A stretch of 64,000 nt of DNA from Hybos culiciformis. Lineage: Eukaryota; Arthropoda; Insecta; Diptera; Hybotidae. The stretch is from assembly GCA_964007475.1 (NCBI GenBank), contig OZ023273.1:72455842-72519841 (forward strand), written 5' to 3'. Below are positions 11,829 to 25,789 of the stretch, in pieces. Within the stretch, counting starts at the first letter, position 1, and every line of letters begins with the position of its first letter. The position numbers and the translations under genes are program-made. The notes below the pieces were generated by a model. That model was not told the origin of the DNA, did no database searches, and saw only the letters and a list, made by a program, of their open reading frames with translations.

Positions 11829-13929
11829 TAATAGACCAATGCATAAATATGTGTTGACTGATATTATTATATTATATATTATTATAAAATTGCATTTATG
11901 TTTTTCGTTACTTGCTTTTATCAATGATAATAATTATAATAATAGGCCTAAATAAATACAATAAAAACTTCAAATTTTTATGACTATAAAAAAACTGCCC
12001 GCCCGCATAATAATTACATAAATAAATAAATAATATTAAAATATAATAATAATTTCCTCATTTTATTAGTACCATAGATCAATATTAGGAAAAATAAAAC
12101 AAAAAACCAAATAATTATCTTTTTATTATTGACTATAGCTGTTCACTTAAATTAAAAAAAATTCTTCAAATTGTCACGTCCAAAATTGTCAAAAGTCATT
12201 AAAATGAAATTTTCATTTAGAAGAAAAAAAAAGGGCAATCGCACACACAATTAGAAGAAGAAGATAATATTTGTAAGTATGCCGATTTTATATTATTGCA
12301 TGAAAATATTTTTTTAGTTAATAATTTTTCTCACGTTTTTTCTGTAGTTTATATACATATGTGCTTTCACATACAATGTATACAATACATATTATGTATA
12401 TATTTTTATATTGCAGAAAAAGTTATGTCATATATGGTCATGTTGTGTGTGTTTGAACATTTTATTACATTTTCCATACTTTATTTTATTCTATTCTATA
12501 TATAAATACTTCTTTTTAATTCCCTTTGCAGGTTTATTTTAAGCAAATTTTGCATTTTTTTTTTATATTTAACATTTATATAAATATTTTGTCAACGATT
12601 TTATAGTTGAAATATAATAAGTTTATAGTAATTTTTTAAAGCCTACGTTAAATAAAAATGTGAAAAGAATAATATTATATATTTGATTAAAATATTAAAA
12701 TAATGAAAAAAAAAGTATATAATATAATTGAACGCATTATATGTACATAACTATTTAATACAAAATTAAAATGTCTTTATTTTATATACGCAAAAAATTG
12801 TTACGTACTAATTAGTCCTTTATTTGCAAGTTTTGTCCTTTTAAAGTCCTGGCATAAAATTAATATACATTTTTTTATATTTTTATTGAAATGACAAAAT
12901 AATCAAGCTGCGACAGAAGTGAGTCAACTAAAATTTAACAATTGCTAATAGCATTCGAAATGTTCTAATTTGGTACTATAATCCAGAGACAACAGAATGT
13001 AAGAAAATCTTGTACCACATAGCGCCACAAAAAAATTATGTGAAGTTATGATCGAAATAAATTAGTTAAATGTATCATAGTTCCTTCTAGATCTTAATTT
13101 TTTCAGTAAAAGAGTCGAAAATATTATGCGGTTTTGTTCTTAGTTCATATGCTGTTATGTCCAATAACGAATGAGGCTTTATTCACATTTCTGTTATGAG
13201 ATTTTTCACACTGAGTTGGGCCCGGGAAATATATCAAAAATGAAAAATCTCGTAAGGGAATAAATAACACGAGATATTCACTAACGTACAGGATCTACAA
13301 ATAAAATTTAATATAGTTTAAATAAAAAAATTTATTGGGTAATATTCATAATGACAGGTATCAAGTCAATTTAGTTAATCATTCATGAGTAGTCAAATGG
13401 TATGAAACCCAGGACGAAACAGTTGAACGGTCAACAAATTAAACAAATTAAAACTATGTCTATATATATCAAAATGCAATAAAATTTCATAAGTTTCATG
13501 TATCATATAATATAAATTTCATAAATAAAAAAAAAATTTGAGAGCTTACAATGTACGTAACTAAATTCTTAATTGTTTCTATTCGTATTTGGATTTTTCC
13601 GATTGTGAATTATAGTATAGATAAAAAATGATGTATAGTAAGCTCGCCGCAAGACAGAGTACCTACGTTTACTATTTAACACAAGTTTTGTTTTTATTTC
13701 AAACGTCATTTAATCATAAACTGTGTTTTTAATTTAATTACATTTGAAGTTCGAAATTAAAACTTTTAATATGGATATTAAATGATTATAAAACTTCAAT
13801 AATCCTCGGGAGACACAATTCACTTTTAAATTATATATTTGTTTTGATATCTTCATAATTCTGCATAATATATTAATTTTATATTATTTTTATTCAAAAA
13901 TCTGTGTCCAATGTTGTTTTTGATACTGG
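11829..13929. other. AT-rich stretch with no recognisable gene
   Basis: Only short A/T-biased open frames occur, such as 12296-12505, with no known motif. No RNA gene or mobile-element terminus could be supported here. Confidence 0.45.
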
Positions 13930-14354
13930 AAAAATGTGCATGTGATCGGTAAGTTGTAATTACAATCGTAAATTTAGCTGGGTAAATGGTATATTACATG
14001 CGTCAATACACATGTAATTATTTAATTAAGTAAATTTTATTCATATTCTCCGTATTAAGTAAATTTTATTTACTTATTTCATTTTGAACTTTTGTTTATT
14101 TGTTGCATTGCAAATGTATTGATTGCAACTACCTCTCACACGCACATTAAAACAGTATACAAAACATGTTAATAAAATTGTTATACAGCTCGTTGTGTAT
14201 ATACACAAAAACACATAGACACTTGTCAATATTATATCACTCGACCTAACAGTGTCCTAACGAATATAACTAATGACTCGTGTCTATGTGTTTTTGTGTA
14301 TACACAACTCGTTGTAATAACAAATTTTCTTAACATGTGTTGTAATCTACTATT
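13930..14354 (+). mobile_element. Hairpin-ended family, copy C (internally deleted)
   Basis: It begins TCGGTAAGTTGTAATTACAA like copy A, skips the A/T-rich middle, and ends in the same large hairpin and GTAATCTACTATTA. The hairpin arms read CACAAAAACACATAG and CTATGTGTTTTTGTG, whereas copy A has CACACAAACACATAG and CTATGTGTTTGTGTG: both arms changed together. Confidence 0.8.
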
Positions 14355-17300
14355 ACGATGCATGTAGGTTATAGAACATAATATTATATATATAGAAAGA
14401 TAAATAGTATTAGAAAAAGCTTCGGCAAATATTGTAATTTAATAAAAAAAAAGTATTTATATAAATTCTGTTCTTGAGTGATGCTCTTGAATTCAATTTT
14501 TTATTATCCTAAACAAACGTTTTAATTTTAAAATATCACTGTCGAAAAGAAAGTTTTATAATTTTCGAAGCTTTAACAATTTTACAAAGTAGTTTTGATA
14601 AGGGTAAAATATATTTCAGAAATGGTTAGTAAATTTAATCTTTTCAACATAAAAGCATAAATTAAGGGACATTTTCTTTATATAACAGAAAATAGAAATA
14701 AATATAATGTTTTTAGCAAAAAAAAAAGAAGAAGAAAATATAATATTTCAAACCCACATCAACGAAGATCATAATTTAGAATTAAAATTCTTTTATTTAA
14801 GAAAGAAAGAAAAAAAAAAGTTTGGAACTTAGTTAAGAATTTGATATAAAAATAAGAAAGAAAGAAAGGAAAGAAAGTAATATTATTTTCTTATTATAAG
14901 TTTGTAAAATTTTTAATATATATACCTAATATTTCTGCGGAAATATTTAAATATTATACCTAAGAAGAGGTGAAGATTCGCTAAGAAAATGAATCGCCAA
15001 AAAGTTTGATAAATTAAAAAAAAAATCAATTAAAATAGTTTTTTATTTTTAATTTTAAGATTTTTATCTTTTAGTACATTTAGATTTTTATCTTATAGGA
15101 CTTTTAGGTAATTGTTGAACTAGATGAGAACTTGTGTGAAATGCAACTATGAGCTTGCTTTATAAATTAGGTGACGCTGATTGACGTGGTAGTGTTTACA
15201 CTTCTTCAACAAGTCAATCAATATTCTATGGAAGTGTAAATGTCTTTTCTGTTGTTTGCGTCCTTATATTCCTTGGACTTTACGTCTCACACATTGCAAT
15301 AGCCATAATTTTTTCTATTAGCAGCAATGTTCTCTCTTTCGTCCAATTAGACATTATGATAATTTATAATTTAAGTTTGTTAAAATTAAATTATTAATTA
15401 ATTATAAAAATAAACGTATCCTATCTTAACCTCACAGTTTCTAACCTTTTTCTCGTGGAACAATCAAAACAATGCATTTAGGTCACTTATAACGAATGAA
15501 CTTTTTTTGCTCACTCGTAATGTATGACGAAATGTATGAGCTCAAGCTCATACAAAATATTCAATTGTTGTATGAGGTGATGTTTCACAATTTGTGTATT
15601 GACTTGTTGACTCACTCAAGTTCTCATACATGAGCCTCATTGTAAACGTTGCATTATGAATGAATTTTCGAATATTATAAAAATCCAATTATTCATTTCA
15701 TTCAAATGATATTAGAAACGCATTCTAATTGTTTTTTATCAAAATATAAAAAAAAAATGATTTTTGTAATTTTTTTTTATATCTTTCGTAATTTCTTTTA
15801 TATTTTTTTAGCTTCAAAAGACGATATTTGCGCATCATTCAAACTGCTAAAATTCCTCAAATGATATAACGGTAAATTCTTCATCCGATTCGTCAAAAGT
15901 TTTGATAACATTTTTTCTGAAATGTTATCTAGAACACTTTTTTTTTGGTTGTATCAAAATTTTAAGAAAATAAAACTGTAACTACCAAAAACAAAAACTA
16001 TATAAAACTATAAAGTTACTGAAACTGAATGTTGAGCAAAAAATTAAAGAATATACACAGTGGCCTTATTTAAGTTGAAAGACGAGACTTTTCATTTTAT
16101 TTTATTTTGTTATTTTGAAAATTTCATTGATCGATTTTATATCTTTATACTTTATATTGAATTCATTGTTTTAGAAACAAAAAAAAATTAATTAGAATTA
16201 TTCTTATGAAGGTTAAACTAACAAGAACCTTATATATGTGCCTCGCTGTTAAGAATAAGTTTAAACCGAATAATAAATAAATTTCTTGAATTAATTGATG
16301 ATGCCCTTCAAAAAAATCTCAAAAAGGATCTATTTTGTAAACACTTTTTTTTTTTTATTTTTTGTTTATTTTTAATAAAGGTAATATCCTTGATTTTTTT
16401 ATTTTACTAATACAATTTTATACCCTTATCGCATTGTTTTTTTTTGTATACTTCAACTACTTAACGTTGGCAAGGACGATTTTGTTTTTTCAAAAAAATA
16501 AGAAAATAGATCCTTTAGCAGTTTGTTATTCTTCTACTAAAAATAATACGTATAAATGAAACAATACTTTTTTTTTACAATGTCCTTTTTCTTTTAAAAA
16601 ATATAAAATTTAAAAATGAAATTTTGTACTTCTGCCAATTTTGTAAAAATAAAACATAGTGATGGAGAATGAACACGAATAGATATTGATTTTATGCGAT
16701 TCATAAAACAAATAATTTCAATAATACAGAAACCTATATAAATATAATGTAAAATCGAGTATTTATACAATTTATTTATTATATAGGACAATTAAATCCC
16801 AAATATAATAAATATAATTATATAATTATAAAAATATATTTACAAAGAATAATTTGTTGCAAATTTTATTAGTGACATTATTAATTTTCAATACAAATAA
16901 CTCAATTTCCATGTAAATAAACTGAAGAGGACATAATGTAAAAAATCATATTTCGAAAACTATTCGTGATACATCTCTAAATTAATTAATTGAGTTGGGG
17001 GTGTTTCTTAACACCACTGCACTTCAAGGCAATAAATTGCCATGAAAACTTTACCATCACTCTAATATAAATGCTAATACGAGAGGAGAGGGCTGGGTAC
17101 GAAGCATTCAATGGAAAATTAATATTACCACCAAACGATGCTTAAATCAAGAATTATACAAAAAAAACATAAAACACTAAGAACAAATCTCGTTTCTGAT
17201 AAACAACGAAATCGCTAGTGACATGTCACATAACACAAAGAATAGTTTCCCTTGAAAACATTTTTTTTAGAAAGGAAGAAGATTAGAAGAGGAGTAGATT

Positions 17301-17421
17301 AAAAAAAATAAATAATAGAAAAAATAGAAAAAATACAAGTAAAATAAACAGATAGAAGTTAAATATTAATTAAAGTATTCCAATGTTATTAGAGAAAAAA
17401 GAATTAGTTTTTAAACCAGCT
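14355..17421. other. AT-rich stretch, no gene; A/G-rich simple repeats near 14.7-14.9 kb
   Basis: GAAA-type simple repeats lie at about 14718-14875. Weak inverted similarity between about 15120 and 15630 (ATGAGAACTTG words) could be a decayed MITE but is not strong enough to call. The open frames 16362-16559 and 16594-16791 are low-complexity. Confidence 0.4.
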
Positions 17422-17424
17422 TTA

Positions 17425-17847
17425 TGGCTTGAGCACAGCTAATACCGCAAAGCAATTTTTGAAGGAATGTTCCAGAAACCTGTTCACAGCTAATTTTACC
17501 TGAAAGCAAAAAAGTCAACTGCAAACAACTGCTTTTGTTTTTTTTATAATAATATGATTGTGACAGAAAAATGCAGCAAAACCAAATTTCGATGCAAAAG
17601 AAACGCTGTGAAAAAGAAACAAAAAATTTATTTTGTGACGTAGTCAATTCTTTCTGGAGCAAAAAAAAAAATAAATTCGGTTTTCTAATTAATTATGAAA
17701 TAATTTTAAGAAATTCTTTTTACTAAAAATCAATAAAATTAATATTTTTCGTTTTTCATTTTTTTTATTTAAAATAAGAAATAACGCAGAAAATCGGTTT
17801 TTACGGTAGCTCAAAATTGCTTTGAGGTATTAGCTGTGCTCAAGGCA
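17425..17847. mobile_element. MITE with TTA TSD (PIF/Harbinger-like)
   Basis: Ends TGGCTTGAGCACAGCTAATA and, on the other side, the reverse complement of TGCCTTGAGCACAGCTAATA extend to about 35 bp of inverted repeat. TTA flanks both sides (17422-17424 and 17848-17850), the TWA duplication typical of PIF/Harbinger. It is 423 bp and non-coding, and lies just downstream of the minus-strand RT relic. Confidence 0.75.
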
Positions 17848-17850
17848 TTA

Positions 17851-19600
17851 AGGGATGCCTTAGAAATTTTAAGGTAAAAAAATGATGATTTTTATTAGCA
17901 AAGGCAAGCATTCGAGAAATAGGATCATTGCATCGATATTCGGATCATTGCATCCATATTCGGTAAGCAATTTCAAATAAGTTAGTAGTACGGAGGCTTC
18001 TGGTATTAACTCGAAAGTTGATCTTCTCCAGAATAAAAGGAGAAATAATTTCACCAGTTATAATTTGATGAATGATAACAACATCTGCAAATTCACGTCT
18101 GTCTTGAAGAGATTCAAGCTTAATGAGATTCTAGCATTCTCTGTACGGTGGAAGGATTAAGTTATCCTCCCAAGGAAGATGCCTTAATGCAAATCTAAGA
18201 AATTTTATTTGAACGGATTCGATTCTGTTGATGTCGACAGAAAACAAGGGTGACTTGAGAGTCATATTCTAACAATGGTCTCACAAGAAGAGATGTAAAA
18301 AGAAGTCTGTTTATAAATGGGTCACAGAAAGAACTCTCTTGACCAACGTTTAATAAAACCTAGAGTGGAATTTGCTTTATTTACAATTGCATTTACATGT
18401 GGTTTAAATGTCAATTGGTAATCACATAAAATGAAGAGATCTCTAATCAATGCCTTGTTCAGACAACGACTAAATCATGATTTCGTAATCGTGATTTGCG
18501 TAGATAATCATACTTTGAAAACCTGTATGAACACGATTATGAACGAAAACAAAAAAAGTAAACAACAAGAAAGCAAACAAAATAAAAACATAAATATTAT
18601 TTGCTACTCAAATTTTTTTTTATTTTGTAAATAAACAAAATATGTCAAAAATAAGTAAGAACGATTGGAAATGGGTAACATGGATGGATAAAAACTGTAA
18701 ACTCATCTCTGAAAGTTTTCATGATTTTCGATAATCATGATTTCCGATGACAAATCATGAAAAAAAGAATGATAATCACAAAAAATAAGATTATTATGAT
18801 AAGATTTCATTGTCTGAACAAGGAATAACTTAATTGACTCTGGGAATAAGAATATTTTTAAGTGTATATTGAAAATTAATAGGATTTCTTTTCCTTGAAA
18901 ATGATATATTTTGACATTTAGACACATTAAGAAGTAGATTATTCTTAATACACCAAAGGCCAAAGCTATTAAGGTCAGTTTGTAAGAGAGAGAAGGACTA
19001 GAGATTTTTTTAAAAATGTTCATATCATCGGCATAAATGTTGTGATCGCTATAGGAAATGATGAGTGAAACATCGTTAATAGCGATGACGAAATCAAGTG
19101 GACCAAGGTGGCTACGTTGATGCACTCCAGAAGTAGCTGTGTAGGTTGAAGATGTGGCAGAGCGAAATTTGACCTGATAATCCCGAGAACCAAGCCAAGA
19201 TTTTTTCCACTCAATAAAAGAAGGTGGGAAACCATACGTAGCCAATTTAAATAAAATAATCTGATGAGTAATGTTTGCTAAAATCAGTGTATACAGAGTC
19301 AGTTCTGAAAACCCTTCTCCATGTTATCCCTATAAGCTGAAGTAATTTCTCTAAGATTAGTATTAGTGGACCTACCCTTAAGAAAGCCATGCTGATTATC
19401 AGTAATAAAATTCTTGCAATAAAAATGTATATCTTCAGAAATAACAGCTTAGGAGTTGAAGAAATTTTAGCTATTGGACGATAATTTAAAACGTCAGCTT
19501 GTCGACCTTTCTTGAAAACGGGTATGATATATGAATGTCTCCAGGAAAGTAACCGGTTAATAAAGATCTATTAAAAATAATAGATAGAGGCAGGCCTTTT
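17851..19600 (-). pseudogene. Non-LTR retrotransposon RT, middle and C-terminus
   Basis: Reading the minus strand from about 19600 down: FNRSLLTGYFP; VFKKGRQADVLNYRPIAKIS; DNQHGFLKGRSTNTNL; ATYGFPPSFIEW; SGVHQRSHLGPLDF; the active-site box IYADDMNIFKK; then, beyond a 371-bp MITE, FKPHVNAIVNKANSTLGFIK and RIESVQIKFLRFALRHLPW. These are successive RT and thumb motifs of the CR1/Jockey group. GVHQRS replaces the usual GVPQGS. Multiple frameshifts and stops mark it as dead. It closely resembles the RT at 47.2-50.7 kb and is probably an older copy of that family. Its 3' end lies near the MITE at 17425-17847. Confidence 0.85.
18453..18823. mobile_element. MITE inserted in the RT relic
   Basis: Inverted ends CCTTGTTCAGACA and TGTCTGAACAAGG enclose a 371-bp A/T-rich sequence with internal AATCATGATTT words. 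It separates the YADD-side of the RT from the thumb region. No clear TSD is visible. Confidence 0.7.
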
Positions 19601-19905
19601 TTTTGTAGGGGAACTCAGTTCCACTACCTTTTTATGTTTAAAATATTTTTTTTATATTTTTCTTACGAAATAATGACGAGTATTTTTTTTAATAACTTTT
19701 ATTTTGAGACTGAAATTTCAAAATTAATTTTGTGTATAAGTTACGAGATGGCTTACAATTTTGCGTTTATATATGTATTTTCCAGAACTATAAACTTAGA
19801 AAAGAAGTACCTATCATGAAATTTCAAAATTAATTTTCTCGATAAGTATCGAGATGGCAGTAGTGTCAATTTTGCAGTACTGCGAGCTCAGCAAAAAGTA
19901 CCTAG
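19601..19905. other. Short insertion between two RT fragments
   Basis: The segment begins GGGGAACTCAGTTCC and ends near TTGAGTTCC, a short inverted pair. It contains two diverged ~109-bp direct copies of TGAAATTTCAAAATTAATTT (about 19709 and 19818). The RT fragments on either side partly overlap in content (both contain a PLS.(I/V)F segment), so this may be a junction of two retrotransposon copies rather than a simple insertion. Confidence 0.4.
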
Positions 19906-20425
19906 AAAAATGTTGAGTTCCGCATCCTTTTTCTTTACAAAAAAAACACTGGATAGGGGATTACATAAAGTAGAAGAACAATTTTTCAAGATTATCGGTG
20001 GGACACCATCAGGCCCAGAAGAACAATCATCTTGAAGCTTAGATAAAAACTTGAAAAGTTCATTCACTTCAATGGATATTACGGTCATAGAAGTTTGTGG
20101 GCAATTGTTTAAATAACTGAAATAGGCAGTAACAACATTGAAGTTTGAGTCAGAAAAAGAACTGGAAAAATGCTTAGCAAAAAAATTAGCTACGGTTAGG
20201 TCATCATTGGTAGAGGTATTCAAGAAACTAAGAGTTTGAGGATAACTACCCCTTTCTGCTTAGAATTAATAGAGCTAAAGAATCTTTTAGGATCCTTCAA
20301 TATGTCAAGCTTTGTCTTGTTTAAATAATCGTCATATTGAGACTCAAACAAGATTCGGAACTCACCCAATAAACATTGAAAAGTCTCATGGTCGACCTCA
20401 CTTCCGGTTAATAAGATTATTATTA
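19906..20425 (-). pseudogene. Non-LTR retrotransposon ORF2, linker and RT start
   Basis: The minus strand encodes LNKTKLDILKDPKRFFSSIN, then after a frame break VANFFAKHFSSSFSD and LQDDCSSGPDGVPPIILKNC, i.e. the endonuclease-RT linker and first RT block of the CR1/Jockey group. It matches the same part of the element at 46.9-47.3 kb. It is truncated on the 5' side near 20425. Confidence 0.8.
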
Positions 20426-22033
20426 GCTTTAAATTTTAAACATTATGTAAGCTATGTACTAAAATCAAAAATTTAACCATGTTTTGTTCGATTTTATTTT
20501 TTATTTTTCAATATCCTGTTATTTATATATACATATTTTTTTCTCATTTTATATATTTGCTTAGCGCCTTCGGAGTCCTGATTGATTTGTACAACATTCG
20601 TATATATATTTTCATTGAATTAAATTAAAAATTGTTTTAAAATAACCTTCGGCTTCGTTGTTAAATAAATAAAAATAGCAATTAAGTAAAAAATTTTGGT
20701 GATTGATTGAATTATTTGTACAAAATTTTATATTTTATTTATTTTTGTTTAAATAAATTTTATGTTGTACATACACTTATTATATATATGTATATATTAA
20801 TATAAAAATTTAATATATTATATTTAGAAAAACAGTTTTATGAATAATCTGAACGTGAACATTTAAATTTGTAAAAGAAAAAAAAACTTGAATAGTATTT
20901 AAAAAAATAAAAGCTTTTCGTTCACAGTTTTTGAACCTGCACTAAGTTTCTTAATTTACATATAAGTAGTTACATAATTATTTTTATGTATTATCGATTT
21001 GTGTTGATCTGAATGTTGAATACCATACTAATGAATTACTAATATTTTTAAACTCTAAAAAATTCAGAATCTAAAAGTTTTTGATTCAATCAACTTCTTG
21101 CAAACGTCTAACTTAATAATGCTGAACACTTGAATTGAGCCTAACTAAATATAAGACAATTTAGTAAATTCATGGCGAATGATATTCACTACCCAAAACA
21201 GGCGATCTCTCGACAGAAATTATCACTTAGCTTGGAAATAAACAAGTTACAATTTTTAATGATTTATGTCGAAGTATTCTGTCTATATATAGTGAAGTTG
21301 GCATTATTTTACATGGTTTTAATTCGACTTTGGAATATTGTTTTTCTATGTTGTCTATTTAAATCGGTTGTGAAGCTATAGAAAAGTGACTTAAACAAAA
21401 ACTCCTCTGCCTATCAAATTTATTTTTAACTAATCCTAGGTAAAAAAATTTGTTATATCTTGCAGCAAAATAAGTTCGAAACTTGTAGCTTACAATGAAA
21501 ACAATATTTCGCCCTGACACTTAGCTAAACGAACGCTTTGTTATAAAGAATAATATTGTAAATCTACATTCAACTGAAGTTTAGCTTTTTTTGCACGCTA
21601 ATTGTTATTTTTAATTTTCCTAAACATCTATAAAAGTTTCAATAAATAACTTTTAAATGTTAAATATTTTAATATTAAGCATAAATTCTTTTTTATTTCG
21701 AATATTTATGAAAATAAAAACCATTAAGCTTATTTTTATATGCATAGAGTCGTCGATCGTGTAGGCGGAATTATTTGAATTGAAAGGAAAATTAATCATA
21801 TACGATATGTTGAATTTTCGAAGTCAATGTTAATAATTTATTGCTAATTTATTTTAATTTTTTTTTATATTATTTGATTGAAGTTTTTTGTTACTTATTA
21901 TTTTAAAAAATAAATATATATGTACAATGAACATACAATTTAACATAGATTTTAAAAGCCTATTGTATTTTTTTTTTTCTTTTGTAAATAAATTATTAAT
22001 TCTGTATTTACAAACTTCATCATTAATAAAGAA
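20426..22033. other. AT-rich stretch with no recognisable gene
   Basis: The open frame 21172-21381 (69 codons, plus) has no family I recognise and is flanked by A/T-rich sequence. Nothing else is supported. Confidence 0.4.
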
Positions 22034-22233
22034 NNNNNNNNNNNNNNNNNNNNNNNNNNNNNNNNNNNNNNNNNNNNNNNNNNNNNNNNNNNNNNNNNNN
22101 NNNNNNNNNNNNNNNNNNNNNNNNNNNNNNNNNNNNNNNNNNNNNNNNNNNNNNNNNNNNNNNNNNNNNNNNNNNNNNNNNNNNNNNNNNNNNNNNNNNN
22201 NNNNNNNNNNNNNNNNNNNNNNNNNNNNNNNNN
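22034..22233. other. Assembly gap (200 N)
   Basis: Exactly 200 undetermined bases, the usual placeholder for a gap of unknown size. Continuity across it should not be assumed. Confidence 0.99.
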
Positions 22234-22828
22234 TTAAGAATTAAGCGAGCGTACGGCAAGCATTATTTTATAGTTCATTATAATATTATAGAATGAATTA
22301 ATTTACAAAAAATTAGAATTTTTAAACAATTGAATTATATACCAACCTAAACAAAATATTGCAAATGCATAAAACTTATATCGGGTATGCAAGAACGTTT
22401 TGATGAATGTTTTATGGAAGAATCTGTGCCAAGTGACATCATATTTGAAATATAATGAAAATTATAATATATAGTAAAAAATTAGTGTATTTCCAATTAT
22501 AAATAAAATTTTAAGAAGGTTTTTGTGCCTACATTTAACTAACTGCTCTGCGGATCGAAGTTTTTCGTTGTTGAAACGTACTAGCTATTAATAAAAACTA
22601 ATTTTACATCAAATAGTAATTATACTGACATAATTGATGATTTTGCAGACAAAAAATCAAGGCGTAAATTTTAATGTGTACACTATGACATTTTTACTTA
22701 CTACTAAATACATAAATTAACAAAAACAACTAATAATTATATTGTACATGTTGTCTTTAACTTTTATTATTAGATTATGGGGCGCGTTAATATACATTGC
22801 CTAAGGGCGCCAAAGATACAAATGCGGC

Positions 22829-22867
<39 letters not shown>

Positions 22868-23028
22868 TATAAAATTATAATTTTTGTTCACGATCAAATC
22901 GAAAATAATAAAGAATTTTTATTTATATGATTATTTGCACTACAATAATGATATTAAAAAAAAGGATTAAAAAAAGACAAATAATTATATATTTATTTCA
23001 AATGCAAATTTAATTTGAAGGTACATAA
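22234..23028. other. AT-rich stretch with TA microsatellite and a hAT-like terminus
   Basis: A (TA)n run lies at about 22833-22872. Just before it, GGCGCCAAAGATACAAATGC and CGGCTCTG resemble a sequence at 57262-57307 and the reverse of hAT ends that start CAGAGCCG. No coding region. Confidence 0.4.
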
Positions 23029-24249
23029 TAGTAGATTACACACAAACACATAGACACGAGTCATGTTTATATCACGAGACCGAAGGTCGAGTGATATAAT
23101 ATTGACGAGTGTCTATATGTTTGTGTGTATACAAAACGAGCTGTATAACAAATTTGATTAACATGTATTGTATACTGCTTTAATGTGCATGTGAGAGGGA
23201 GTTGAAAACAATACATTTATAATGAAAAAAATAAACAAAAAAGTTCAAAATGAAGCAAGGAAATAAAATTTAATTAATACGGAAGTTTATTTATTTATCG
23301 AAATGATTTCAAACCGGAAGATTCCTAAAATATTAAAAAAAAAATTAGTAATTTTTCCAAAAAAAATTATTCATTTTCTTTTTTGCAAAAAAAAAAATCG
23401 AATAATTTTTTTTTAGAAAAATTACTAATTTTTTTTTTTATTATTTTAGGAACTAATGGTCTTCTTAAATTTTATTTAATTTTATTTTTAATTATTAAAA
23501 AAAATAATAATAATTTTATAATTATTTTTTTTAAAAAATAAAAATAAAATCAAATAATAATTATATAATTATAATTTATATTTACATTTACAATAAATAA
23601 TCTCCTTGTTGCTGCCATTTTCCTCGTTTGTTGATAAAAGAAAAAAAAATTCTTACTTGACATTTGACAATTCACAGCAAACTTTATAATGACAACAAAG
23701 ATATTTTCAGGGTTACCATTGTTCTATTTTTATTCATTTTGTTTTTTTGAATAAAAATAAGTGCAATTTTTGAAGTGTGGTTTAAATTTTTGTACTAAAA
23801 TCCAACCACACTCGTTTAAAAATTTAGTAGTAGAGGTTCGAAGATCCTTTAAAAATAGTAGATTGAAACACATGTTAAGAAAATTCATCGACTGATCGAC
23901 TGGCCGCTTTTTAAAAAAAAAAAAAAAAATAGCCGAGTATTTTTTTATTGGTTCTTTTTTTTTTTTTTTTTTGTTTGCTCAGAGGGAAAATGTAGATCAG
24001 CTCAGAGGGAAAATATAGATTTTAACATTATAAACTAAGCTATCGTAGAGAAGTAAGCAATACCGTAAAACAATATCCCAGCAATACCGTAAAACAATAT
24101 CGTAAACAATTTCCCAGGAAAAAATAAGTACTTAAATTGTAGTCACAATACAGGAAATTTTATTCGGTTACAGGAAATTTTATTCAAATACTAAATGTCA
24201 ATTTTATAAATATTTTTTGTTTTTATTTTCTCCGATTAATAAAGAGACA

Positions 24250-25310
24250 TATGTTGTAAAATTAAATAAACAAATTGACGGGATTAAAAAAAATTGTATG
24301 GAAAAAAATAAAAAAAGTACAGCCAAGGGCTCCGTGAATTATCGCATAATGAATTATCAAATTATTTTTAAAAAGAATTATCACATAATTTTTTTTTATG
24401 AGATAATTCATTTAAAAACGAAATAGCACATAAATTGAAAAATGAATTATCTCATAAAAAATTATTTTTATGTGATAATTCATTTTAAAATGAATTAATA
24501 CATAAACTGAAAAATGAATTATCTCAAAAAAAAAATTTAACGAAAAATTTATGCACTAATTCATTTTAAAGTGAATTATCACATAAAAATGATTTTTCGG
24601 TATTTATGCACGAAATAGCACATAAATTTATATTTTCATATTCTATGATCTAATTTAATTCATTTTAAAAATTAGTGCATAAAAACATATAAAAAAATAC
24701 GAATTATTACATAAAAATTGGTTTGTATGAGATTGTGTGCTAATTCATTTAAAACGAAATGTCGCATAAACTTCCGAAAAGCGCATACCTCCGATTGTTC
24801 TGAAATTTTGCCCTATTTTATTTGGAAAATGGCACATTTTTTTCTTTTTTTGAACGCTTCGCGAGAAGCGAATGGGACACGGTAGCGGTCCTCTATCATG
24901 CACAATATCTTTTTCATACATTTTGTGCGGACAACTTTCTCTTTTACCAGAAGCGAATGGGACGCGGTAGTTATTGGAAGAACATGAATTATCTCATAAA
25001 AAAAATTATGAGATAATTCATTTTAAAAATTATGTGATATGTCATTATGCGATAATTGACGGACCCATTATTTGTGCACTAATTCGTTTGAATACGAATT
25101 AGCGCATAAATCTGCATTTTAAAAATTTATGCACTAATTCGTAAAAAAACGAATTATCACATAAAATTTATGAGATAATTCATTTATTTTCAAATTCATT
25201 TTAGTTTATCTGATAATTCGTTTTTAAATGAATTACTGCATAATGTCATACAAATCGATTTTTATGTGATAATTCGTATTTTTTTATATGTTATGACATT
25301 ATGCGATTAT
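24250..25310. repeat. Array of short alternating inverted words
   Basis: GAATTATCACATAA, GAATTATCTCATAA and their reverse complements (TTATGTGATAATTC, TTATGAGATAATTC) recur dozens of times in both orientations, spaced by 20-60 bp. The same field occurs in copy 2 (28020-28860 and 30755-30920). Any two neighbours could pair, giving many small hairpins. Confidence 0.75.
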
Positions 25311-25589
25311 TCGTCTCACCTAACCAAGCCTAGTGATATTTCGCGAAGTTCTAAAAAATTCTAAAACGCTTTTAAATATTTATCAAATGTTAATGGTAAT
25401 TTTGAATTTAAAGCCATTTTGATTTTGAAGTGGTAGGTTAAAATATTTCATAAATAAAAAAAAATAATTTTATGTTAGGAATTAAAAGAAAAAAACATGA
25501 AACGTATGTAACTAAAAAGTAAAAAATAAAAACTATAAGTTAAAAAATTTTTTTTAAGAAAAGATGCTTTTTATCGAAGAGCCCAAAAA

Positions 25590-25772
25590 CTTTAAAATAA
25601 GAATTTGTTTTTGGAAGGTCTTGATATTAAATGTTCAAACTATTTTAAAAAGCGTTCGAGACCTTTTCAATGTACCAAATCAATATCTCTTATTGCTCTC
25701 GAACGCTTTTTAAAATAGTTTGAACATTTAATATCAAGACCTTTCAAAAACAAATTCTTATTTTGAAGTTGG
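25590..25772. repeat. Hairpin inside the long-TIR element
   Basis: Arms AAGAATTTGTTTTTGGAAGG...AAAGCGTTCGAGA and their reverse complement flank a ~30-bp centre near 25680. The same hairpin is at about 31200-31385 in copy 2. Confidence 0.8.
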
Positions 25773-25789
25773 AAATTTTTTTTTGTGCC

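Noticed and set aside
15115..15640. Possible MITE with ATGAGAACTTG ends
   Set aside because: Inverted similarity is short and discontinuous and no target duplication is seen.
22023..22259. Open frames spanning the N run
   Set aside because: They exist only because N codons are not stops; no sequence evidence.
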